5,308 nucleotides of DNA from Treponema sp. (GTDB lineage Bacteria; Spirochaetota; Spirochaetia; Treponematales; Breznakiellaceae): contig WQZT01000127.1 of the NCBI GenBank assembly GCA_009780595.1, forward strand, positions 1 through 5,308, read 5' to 3'. Below, piece by piece: positions 1 to 4,737 of the stretch. The notes under the pieces were generated by a model, which worked only from the letters and a program-made list of their open reading frames with translations, was not told the DNA's origin and searched no databases. Numbering within the stretch: position 1 is the stretch's first letter; each line of letters begins with the position of its first letter. The position numbers and the translations under genes were made by a program.

Positions 1-62
1 CACGCCGAGAATCCGATTGCCGCTACCAACGCGATAATCCCAAAAAGCTTACCATTGTTCAT
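1..62 (-). CDS. Probable lipoprotein, N-terminal signal peptide only (partial)
   Basis: Reading leftward from an ATG at 60-62, twenty codons are visible: MNNGKLFGIIALVAAIGFSA, followed by an incomplete codon TG. The segment has a Lys at position 5, a hydrophobic core (LFGIIALVAAIGF) and a small-residue stretch, which is a classical secretion signal. If the next base makes the codon TGC or TGT, residue 21 is Cys and F-S-A-C would be a good lipobox, so the product would be lipidated and anchored in a membrane. Such leaders are common on treponemal lipoproteins. A strong ribosome binding site (AGGAGGG) lies 7 bases upstream. The mature protein is outside the window, so its function cannot be named. 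It is divergent from the XRE regulator gene and may be controlled by it. Confidence 0.72.
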   Translation of the reverse strand, partial: MNNGKLFGIIALVAAIGFSA

Positions 63-69
63 ACTTGAA

Positions 70-76
70 CCCTCCT
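70..76 (-). promoter_or_regulatory. Ribosome binding site of the lipoprotein gene
   Basis: On the minus strand AGGAGGG stands 7 bases before the ATG at 60-62. It is a near-perfect Shine-Dalgarno sequence and is the main support for that start codon. It contrasts with the divergent XRE gene, which has none. Confidence 0.75.
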
Positions 77-81
77 GTGGC

Positions 82-94
82 TGCACATTGTGCA
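82..94. promoter_or_regulatory. 13-bp palindrome TGCACA-T-TGTGCA, candidate operator
   Basis: TGCACA (82-87) and TGTGCA (89-94) are exact inverted copies around one central base. The site lies in the divergent intergenic region, between the likely promoter of the leftward lipoprotein gene and its ribosome binding site. A short perfect palindrome there fits a dimeric repressor site, and the neighbouring XRE protein is the obvious candidate. No binding evidence exists; it could instead be a small hairpin in the 5' untranslated region. Confidence 0.4.
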
Positions 95-96
95 AT

Positions 97-152
97 CTTA
101 AATTAACCCTTAAAACAAAGGGTTTATCATTATATGATTTCTTTAATTTAAG
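97..152. repeat. Nested inverted repeats in the divergent control region
   Basis: The outer arms CTTAAATTAA (97-106) and TTAATTTAAG (143-152) are perfect 10-bp inverted copies 36 bases apart. Inside lie two more: AACCCT/AGGGTT (about 105-110 and 119-124) and ATCAT-TAT-ATGAT (126-138). The stretch is very AT-rich and overlaps promoter-like boxes on both strands. This arrangement is typical of operator sites allowing DNA looping or cooperative binding at a divergent promoter. Part of the symmetry could be chance in AT-rich DNA, although a 10-bp perfect pair is less easily dismissed. Confidence 0.5.
103..130 (+). promoter_or_regulatory. Possible promoter of the XRE regulator gene
   Basis: TTAACC (103-108, four of six matches to TTGACA) is followed after 16 bases by TATCAT (125-130, five of six matches to TATAAT). 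Transcription would start near 137 and give a leader of about 60 bases before the ATG at 197. The boxes lie inside the nested inverted repeats, which would fit autoregulation. The -35 match is weak, so this is only a candidate. Confidence 0.3.
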
Positions 153-162
153 GTTTTGTCAA
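129..162 (-). promoter_or_regulatory. Promoter elements for the leftward lipoprotein gene
   Basis: The minus strand shows a perfect -35 box TTGACA (157-162) and a perfect -10 box TATAAT (129-134), but they are 22 bases apart, longer than the usual 17. An alternative -10, AATCAT (134-139), has the correct 17-base spacing with four of six matches. One of these is probably the promoter. An activator or DNA bend could also compensate the long spacing. The inner palindrome ATCAT-TAT-ATGAT covers the -10 region, so a bound protein would block RNA polymerase. Confidence 0.5.
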
Positions 163-196
163 GTAGCAAACCCTCATTTTTGGCTAGTGTGATATT

Positions 197-538
197 ATGA
201 GTTTTAGGAATAATTTAAGAGAAGCTCTTGATTTTTCATACATGGAGCAAAAAGAGTTAGCGGCAAAGACGGGGCTTAGTCTTAAAACAATAGAAAATTA
301 TGTTAAAAAAGATGCTTCTGTTCCCGCCGCTGACAAAGCGGTCAGGATTGCGCAGGCTTTGGGGGTAACGGTGGAGTACCTTGTAACCGGGAAAAACGCG
401 GCGGGCGAAAGGGGCGGCGCGCAAGTCGGGAAAGAGGTCATTGATATTCTGACGAAGCTGGATGCATACAACTACGAGGTTGTTGTGGCACTTGCACAGA
501 CGCTGTTACATCTGCAATCGGGGAAGCACAAGCGCTAG
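197..538 (+). CDS. XRE-family helix-turn-helix transcriptional regulator
   Basis: A 113-residue cytoplasmic DNA-binding protein. Residues 3-15 form the first helix, QKELAAKTG (18-26) is helix 2, SLKTIENYVKK (28-38) is the recognition helix, and VPAADKAVRIAQALGVTVEYLVTGK (42-66) is the typical end of a Cro/C1-type domain. Residues 67-78 are a Gly-rich linker, and 79-107 (VIDILTKLDAY onward) look like an amphipathic helical tail, perhaps for dimerisation. The ATG at 197 is preferred because an in-frame TAG lies at 185-187 and the next Met (residue 16) would remove helix 1. No Shine-Dalgarno sequence precedes it. The palindromes upstream make autoregulation and control of the divergent lipoprotein gene likely. 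Its stop abuts the stop of mlaD. The 5' half is AT-rich compared with neighbouring genes. The regulon is unknown. Confidence 0.85.
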   Translation: MSFRNNLREALDFSYMEQKELAAKTGLSLKTIENYVKKDASVPAADKAVRIAQALGVTVEYLVTGKNAAGERGGAQVGKEVIDILTKLDAYNYEVVVALAQTLLHLQSGKHKR

Positions 539-1984
539 CTAAAACACCGGGGCAAGTCCGACAAGCCCTTTGACTTCGCGGTCGGCGAAGCGCAACCCGC
601 CGCCGACGAAAAAGTCGCGGTTGTCGCTCAATGCGTTGGTTATCCCGCCGTGCAGGTAAATCCAGTTCCACGGATAGTTGGAATCGGGGTTGAAAAACGG
701 GTACACGGTAACGGTACTTCGCAGGTTTGGGGCGTTTCCAGCGGTAAAACGAAACACTTCTCCAGACACGCTCATCCAACGGAGCGCTTGCATATCCAAG
801 CCAAACCCTGCTGTGCCTTCCAAAAGCCCGCCACGCACGGTGAAAATGCCGAACTTTCTGGCAAGTTCGGCATCGATGGCAAACTTGGAACTTGTTTCCG
901 TGTGGTTCATAAGCTCGCCGTTCTCGTTGTAGGTTTTTTGCACACTGCCACCCACGACACCGTCTGGCGCTGACGTTACGCCGATACGATACCAGCGATC
1001 CTTGGAGCGCGGCTCAATTCGCAGCGATGCCGAAGCTTGCGCGGACTGCGCCAGAACGCCGTAACTGGCGTTGGTGTCTATTTGTATACCAAGCCCCAGC
1101 GCACGCTCGACGATTTCCCCGGCGTTGGTTACCACGCCGTTGGCATTTACAGCAAGGTCTGAAATGTTGCCCAGCGTTTCTTCAAGCCGGATTGCAATAG
1201 CTTCAGTTCGTTCGGTAGCGGCTAAAATATTCTGGTACACGCCGTCGTCGAAAAATGCCTGCCCAAAGTTGCCTTTCCCGGCGGCGACTTCCGCGGTGAT
1301 AATCCGCAGGTTCGCCATAATCTCGCCCAGATCGGCAAACGTTCCCGCAATGCTGCCCTCGCTGGATTGGAAGAGCCGCTCTGTCCGCTCGGTGATAAGC
1401 GCAGTCGATTCCAGTATCCGCGAAATATTATCGAGCTGCGCCTCAGACTGGGCATCGATTCTTTGTGTGAGCGACGCAATCGCTTCAAGCGAAACCGCAA
1501 GGAGCGCCATCTGGTTTGTGCGGAATTCGTCCAAGATAAGATTAACCTGGCTCCCAATATCCTGCACGGTACTTATCACTCCTGACATATCCCCCGTTCC
1601 CGCATTTGTAGAAATAGTGCCGCCGGGCGGAATGAGCGGCGTCATTTCCGTACCCGGATGCAACGAGAGAACCGACGTCCCCAGCAGCGATGACGCCTGA
1701 CGGCTGATGTAGGCATCCTGGTACAGCGGAATATCACTCAATAGGACAAACCTGACACGCGCCTGTGTCCCCTGAAGGCTGAGCCGTTTCACCTGCCCCA
1801 CCGGCACGCCTGACAAGAACACTTTCGAGCGGGTGGAAATTCCTGTGGCGTCTGCAAGGACAACTTCGTAGAAGGTCGTGTTGAGGCGGTTGATTCCATT
1901 CGTGGTGAGAAGCATATACGTGATCCCCGCGCCTCCCAGCACTACAAAAAAAAGCGCAATCTTAATGTACTTTGCAGAACTCAT
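539..1984 (-). CDS. mlaD: MlaD/MCE-domain lipid transport protein with C-terminal beta-barrel-like domain
   Basis: A 481-residue substrate-binding component of an Mla-type ABC transporter that moves phospholipids between the membranes. Residues 6-26 are one transmembrane anchor. Residues 37-113 are the MCE domain, including GVPVGQVKRL (59-68) and a conserved SSLLGTSVLSL region (98-108). Residues 132-298 are predominantly helical with heptad-like spacing and contain GKGNFGQAFFDDGVYQNIL (236-254), a motif seen after MCE domains in longer MlaD proteins. Residues 303-481 change character: alternating polar and hydrophobic stretches, many Gly and aromatic residues, and a terminal Phe as in many outer-membrane barrels. 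E. coli MlaD is about 180 residues and lacks the long helical part and this domain. The start ATG overlaps the mlaF stop (ATGA), and only a weak ribosome site is visible, so translation is probably coupled. It is the last gene of the operon. Confidence 0.88.
   Translation of the reverse strand: MSSAKYIKIALFFVVLGGAGITYMLLTTNGINRLNTTFYEVVLADATGISTRSKVFLSGVPVGQVKRLSLQGTQARVRFVLLSDIPLYQDAYISRQASSLLGTSVLSLHPGTEMTPLIPPGGTISTNAGTGDMSGVISTVQDIGSQVNLILDEFRTNQMALLAVSLEAIASLTQRIDAQSEAQLDNISRILESTALITERTERLFQSSEGSIAGTFADLGEIMANLRIITAEVAAGKGNFGQAFFDDGVYQNILAATERTEAIAIRLEETLGNISDLAVNANGVVTNAGEIVERALGLGIQIDTNASYGVLAQSAQASASLRIEPRSKDRWYRIGVTSAPDGVVGGSVQKTYNENGELMNHTETSSKFAIDAELARKFGIFTVRGGLLEGTAGFGLDMQALRWMSVSGEVFRFTAGNAPNLRSTVTVYPFFNPDSNYPWNWIYLHGGITNALSDNRDFFVGGGLRFADREVKGLVGLAPVF
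846..873. repeat. 11-bp perfect inverted repeat inside mlaD
   Basis: ATGCCGAACTT (846-856) and AAGTTCGGCAT (863-873) are exact inverted copies with a 6-base spacer. They lie in the part of mlaD that codes for AELARKFGI in the beta-rich domain. In the mRNA this would form a stable hairpin. A role such as slowing translation is speculation; it may be a chance product of codon use. Confidence 0.4.
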
Positions 1985-2799
1985 ATGTTTAACTCACTAA
2001 AAGAAATTTGGAGAAAGTCTTGCACCAGAGGATGTTCGGAGTGCGCCACGTCTGCCGGCGTTCCGTCAGCAATAATAAAGCCTTGATCCAAAAATGCAAT
2101 TCTGTCAGCAATGCGAAACGCTGCCGGAATGTCGTGCGTAATCATAAGGCAGGTGATGCGAAGCTCCTGATTGACCCGCACAACAAGGTTGTCGATGGTC
2201 TCTGCCAGCACGGGGTCAAGCCCGGTTGTCGGCTCGTCGAAAAAAAGAACCTCCGGCTCCATTATCAACGCCCGCGCAAGCCCCACACGTTTCCGCATAC
2301 CACCGGACAATTCCTCCGGGCGCTTCAATTCTATACCAGGAAGTTCGATCCATTCAAGGAGTTCGTTCACGCGCTTTCGGATTTTGCTCTTGTCTTTCAT
2401 CCCGAGCACTTCTTTCAGCGGAAACGCGAGGTTTTCGCCCACATTCATCGAATCGAACAGCGCTGCGTTTTGGAAAGAGTAACCGAACGACTTCCGCATT
2501 GCGATAAGCGCGGCGTGGCTCAGCGCAGTCAGCTCGGTGTCCTTAAAAAAAACCTTACCGCTGTCAGGCGTCATCATTCCGATGATCGATTTAAACAGCA
2601 CGCTCTTACCCGTGCCGCTTTGCCCGACAATGGCGTAAATTGATTTCTCCGGAATTTCAAGACTCACGTCTTTCAAGACGGTTTTTTTATCAAACGATTT
2701 TGAAAGATGTTCCAGGCGGATGATAGGTTTTGCGGAAACGCCAGCGGTAGCGGTGGCACCAACAGCGATGCCAGAGGCGCGAAGTTCAATATCACTCAT
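1981..2799 (-). CDS. mlaF: Mla-type ABC transporter ATP-binding protein
   Basis: A 272-residue cytoplasmic ATPase that powers the MlaE permease. Visible motifs in order: Walker A GQSGTGKS (59-66), Q-loop Gln110 in YSFQNAALFDSM, ABC signature LSGGMRKRVGLARAL (164-178), Walker B EVLFFDEP (183-190), D-loop GLDP (193-196) and switch His222 in THD. The signature LSGGM followed by RKR is characteristic of the MlaF/TTG2A group. Residues 1-25 are a Ser/Ala/Thr-rich extension before the first beta strand, longer than usual. All catalytic residues are present. The ATG overlaps the mlaE stop by four bases (ATGA), and no Shine-Dalgarno sequence is visible, so re-initiation after mlaE is likely. No MlaB-like STAS partner is encoded in the operon. 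Confidence 0.95.
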   Translation of the reverse strand: MSDIELRASGIAVGATATAGVSAKPIIRLEHLSKSFDKKTVLKDVSLEIPEKSIYAIVGQSGTGKSVLFKSIIGMMTPDSGKVFFKDTELTALSHAALIAMRKSFGYSFQNAALFDSMNVGENLAFPLKEVLGMKDKSKIRKRVNELLEWIELPGIELKRPEELSGGMRKRVGLARALIMEPEVLFFDEPTTGLDPVLAETIDNLVVRVNQELRITCLMITHDIPAAFRIADRIAFLDQGFIIADGTPADVAHSEHPLVQDFLQISFSELNI

Positions 2800-3560
2800 T
2801 GGTATAAAATGGGCAGCATAAATGTGGTGAGAATATAGTCCGCCACCATAATCGACACTGAGGACACGACGACTGCGCGGGTTGTGCTGTCTCCCACCCC
2901 GGCAGCGCCTTGCGTTGTCTCCAGCCCATTGAAACAGCAGATGGTTGCGGTTATAAACCCCATCACTATTGCTTTCAGAAGCCCCGTGAAAATATCGAGC
3001 GGGCGCACCATCAAAAACATATAATCAAGATACCCGGCTGAATCGATCTCAAAGAGAAACACGGCGATGATTGATGCTCCTACCATTCCAATAATGTTAG
3101 CAAGAACGGTAAGCAGCGGAAAACACAGAAGGCAGGCGATTACTTTTGGCAAGACGAGGTAATGCACGATATTCACCGACATTGATTCCAGCGCGTCAAT
3201 TTGCTCGGTTACTTTCATCGTGCCAATTTCGGCTGCCATCGCCGAGCCGTTTTTGGCGATGAGCATGAGCGCGGTGATGAGCGGGGCAAGCTGCCGCGCC
3301 AGCGCGATACCGACCAGCGCGCCTACGCCAATCTCCGCCTGAAACGGTCTGAGAAACGTTATGAGTTGCAACGTGAAAACCATTCCGATTGCAGCTCCTG
3401 AAAGCATAACTATCTGAATGGAGTTTATTCCGATTCGTTCTATTTCGCCGATGCACTGCAAGCGGCGGGACGGCTTTTTGGGAATGACGCGAACGATTTC
3501 TCCTAGAAAGACAACGTAGCGCCCCAGCACTTCAAGCGAGGCAAAAATCCCGCGCGGCAT
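2796..3560 (-). CDS. mlaE: Mla-type ABC transporter permease
   Basis: A 254-residue inner-membrane protein, the normal length for MlaE/YrbE permeases. An amphipathic N-terminal helix (5-25) is followed by about five hydrophobic segments (roughly 46-70, 78-103, 132-172, 187-210 and 228-252). Family motifs are clear: EIGTMKVTEQIDALESM (111-127), the cytoplasmic helix contacting the ATPase, and GLETTQGAAGVGDSTTRAV (212-230), conserved near the end. It dimerises and, with MlaF and MlaD, extracts or delivers phospholipids. Its ATG shares one base with the stop of the CDF gene (TAATG), and a good ribosome site GGAGGGAG lies inside the end of that gene. Confidence 0.95.
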   Translation of the reverse strand: MPRGIFASLEVLGRYVVFLGEIVRVIPKKPSRRLQCIGEIERIGINSIQIVMLSGAAIGMVFTLQLITFLRPFQAEIGVGALVGIALARQLAPLITALMLIAKNGSAMAAEIGTMKVTEQIDALESMSVNIVHYLVLPKVIACLLCFPLLTVLANIIGMVGASIIAVFLFEIDSAGYLDYMFLMVRPLDIFTGLLKAIVMGFITATICCFNGLETTQGAAGVGDSTTRAVVVSSVSIMVADYILTTFMLPILYQ

Positions 3561-3580
3561 TAGCTCCCTCCCGGCGCGGG
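3549..3580 (-). promoter_or_regulatory. GC hairpin enclosing ribosome site and start codon of mlaE
   Basis: In the mRNA, CCCGCGC (from 3580-3574) can pair perfectly with GCGCGGG (3555-3549). The 18-base loop holds the Shine-Dalgarno sequence GGGAGG, the CDF stop TAA and the mlaE start ATG. Seven G-C pairs should hold the start region folded unless ribosomes arriving from the CDF gene open it, which would couple mlaE translation to the CDF gene. The pairing is seen directly; the regulatory role is inferred. Confidence 0.4.
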
Positions 3581-4525
3581 CGGCAGGAAGTTTTCTTCGG
3601 AGATGCCGAACGATTCGGTTTCCTGATTTCCCTCAGGTTCAACGTGAACCATTATATCGTAGACATTTTCAATTCGCGCTTTAATTGCCCGTTCGACTTT
3701 GCGGGCAATCGTGTGCGCTTCGGTAACGGTGAGGCGGGATGGCACTTCGATGTCGATGTCGATCGCCCAAAACCCGGCAATGCGCCGCATCCTCACGCGG
3801 TGGGGCTTGCCCGCTTCCGCCACTGAGTGTACGGCATCGAACACGCGGCTGTAATATTTCTTGCTGGAGCCGCCGTCCATCAGTTCGGTGTTTGCTTCCA
3901 GGAAAATGCCGAACGCGGCTTTTATCACCCACACGCCAACGGCAAGCGCCGCCCACGAATCGATGACGGCAATATCAAAGAGCATGGAAAGCCCAAGCCC
4001 CACAAGAACGCCTACCGAAAGCAGCACATCGGCGGACATATTTTTTGCGTTTGCTTTGAGCATTGGCGAATCGGCTTTTTTTCCCAGCAGGTACTGCGAT
4101 GTCGCCAGCAGGAGTTTTCCCATTATAGAAATTGCCGTTACGATAAGCGCCGGAAAGGAAGGCACATCCCGCTCTGCTCCGAAAAAAATGTCCCGCCCCG
4201 CGCTGAGGATAAGCTGCGAACCGGCAAAAAACAGCATAAACGAAAGCAGCGCAGTTGCCACCGTTTCCGCCCGGCCATGCCCCCACGGGTGCGATTCATC
4301 GGCAGGGCGGGCAATTATCCGCGATACGAACAGCGCCATCGCGGCAATCAGCACATCCACCGAGGTGTCAACTCCCGCGCCGATAAGTGCAAGACTGCCG
4401 GAGAGAATTCCCGTTGTAATTTTCATCGCCGCCAAGCCGAGATTACCAAACAGCGCGGTCAGCGAGGCAACCTTGATGATACGCGCCTTGTCAAGCCGCT
4501 CCCGGTCGCCTAAGTCATGTTTCAT
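3560..4525 (-). CDS. Cation diffusion facilitator (CDF) family metal efflux transporter
   Basis: An inner-membrane metal/proton antiporter of 321 residues from the preferred start. It shows the family plan: six membrane segments, then a cytoplasmic C-terminal domain ending in IMVHVEPEG. With numbering from this start, helix 2 carries Asp53 and Asp57 (GAGVDTSVDVL), HPWGHGRAE (79-87) is the conserved loop after it, and helix 5 carries Asn162 and Asp166 (KNMSADVL), where zinc/iron transporters such as FieF have His-xxx-Asp. The metal is uncertain: Mn, Fe, Zn or Co. A longer reading starts at 4546, but that ATG lies within the spacer of a convincing promoter, so the ATG at 4523-4525 is chosen. 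No ribosome site precedes either. It is the first gene of the mla operon, sharing one base with mlaE. Confidence 0.88.
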   Translation of the reverse strand: MKHDLGDRERLDKARIIKVASLTALFGNLGLAAMKITTGILSGSLALIGAGVDTSVDVLIAAMALFVSRIIARPADESHPWGHGRAETVATALLSFMLFFAGSQLILSAGRDIFFGAERDVPSFPALIVTAISIMGKLLLATSQYLLGKKADSPMLKANAKNMSADVLLSVGVLVGLGLSMLFDIAVIDSWAALAVGVWVIKAAFGIFLEANTELMDGGSSKKYYSRVFDAVHSVAEAGKPHRVRMRRIAGFWAIDIDIEVPSRLTVTEAHTIARKVERAIKARIENVYDIMVHVEPEGNQETESFGISEENFLPPAPGGS

Positions 4526-4534
4526 TATGATGGT

Positions 4535-4563
4535 ATTATGAAGCATTACGGCAAAAAGGTCAA
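4535..4563 (-). promoter_or_regulatory. Sigma-70-type promoter of the CDF-mlaEFD operon
   Basis: On the minus strand TTGACC (4558-4563, five of six) and CATAAT (4535-4540, five of six) are spaced by exactly 17 bases. The predicted start of transcription is about 4527-4529, only 2-4 bases before the ATG at 4525. This implies an almost leaderless mRNA and decides the CDF start codon. Read-through from the upstream ABC-F gene cannot be excluded. Confidence 0.65.
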
Positions 4564-4575
4564 AGAGGGGGCGCG

Positions 4576-4602
4576 GAATACTCCGCCTGCGACGGAGTAT
4601 TC
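4576..4602. repeat. Hairpin 1: 12-bp palindrome with TGC loop
   Basis: GAATACTCCGCC (4576-4587) and GACGGAGTATTC (4591-4602) pair with a single C-A mismatch around the loop TGC. It stands 12 bases upstream of the -35 box of the CDF operon. It resembles the neighbouring hairpins in stem and loop length but its sequence is different. No T-run follows on either strand, so it is not a standard intrinsic terminator. Confidence 0.7.
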
Positions 4603-4615
4603 TGGAAAGTTTTGG

Positions 4616-4668
4616 GCAAACTAGCCTGTGGTTAGTTTGCTATGGAGTTTTGGCGGAGCCAAAACTCC
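4616..4668 (+). repeat. Composite two-hairpin repeat, copy 1
   Basis: Hairpin A is GCAAACTAGCC (4616-4626), loop TGT, GGTTAGTTTGC (4630-4640): 11 pairs with one G-T wobble. Three bases later hairpin B is GGAGTTTTGGC (4644-4654), loop GGA, GCCAAAACTCC (4658-4668). The B stem is perfect and can extend to 15 pairs (4640-4672). The same A-3-B order occurs in inverted orientation at 4687-4737. This is how REPIN/BIME-type repeats are built: two palindromic units facing each other. Confidence 0.75.
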
Positions 4669-4686
4669 ATAGTGGAAAATAGGTCT

Positions 4687-4737
4687 GGAGTTTTGCAAAG
4701 CAAAACTCCCCAGCGAATTAGCCGTAGGCTAATTCGC
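4687..4737 (-). repeat. Composite two-hairpin repeat, copy 2 (inverted)
   Basis: Read on the minus strand: hairpin A GCGAATTAGCC, loop TAC, GGCTAATTCGC (4737-4713), then TGG, then hairpin B GGAGTTTTGC, loop TTT, GCAAAACTCC (4709-4687). Both stems are perfect. Against copy 1, hairpin A differs at 7 of 25 positions, all transitions: two stem pairs changed on both sides (G-C to A-T, T-A to C-G), one became a wobble, and the other two changes are in the loop. Hairpin B keeps its outer nine pairs unchanged. Hairpin A contains the last codons and stop of the ABC-F gene. Confidence 0.75.

Noticed and set aside
188..196. Extended -10 box TGTGATATT directly before the XRE start codon
   Set aside because: It touches the ATG, so transcription would begin inside the gene and remove the start codon; the downstream Met would cost helix 1 of the DNA-binding domain.
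438..779. Minus-strand open frame of 113 codons across the XRE-mlaD junction
   Set aside because: Its product is Arg/Pro-rich without a domain and it lies in another frame over two genes with clear family motifs; a shadow frame.
1071..1700. Plus-strand open frame of 209 codons opposite mlaD
   Set aside because: Antisense to the MCE and helical parts of mlaD, Ser-rich low-complexity product, no ribosome site; explained by codon bias of mlaD.
3827..4541. Two long plus-strand frames opposite the CDF gene
   Set aside because: Both mirror a gene with conserved CDF motifs; the products show no recognisable domain.
4523..4546. ATG at 4544-4546 as start of the CDF gene
   Set aside because: It lies between the -35 and -10 boxes of the only good promoter and has no ribosome site; it would be used only on read-through transcripts.
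4576..4737. Palindromes as ordinary rho-independent terminators of the ABC-F gene
   Set aside because: No stem is followed by a clear run of T on the minus strand; the best is a short TTTT in 4676-4679. Termination may still occur but is not the simplest reading.
4576..4737. CRISPR array
   Set aside because: The repeated units are palindromes in inverted order with 3-18 base gaps, not direct repeats with uniform spacers.
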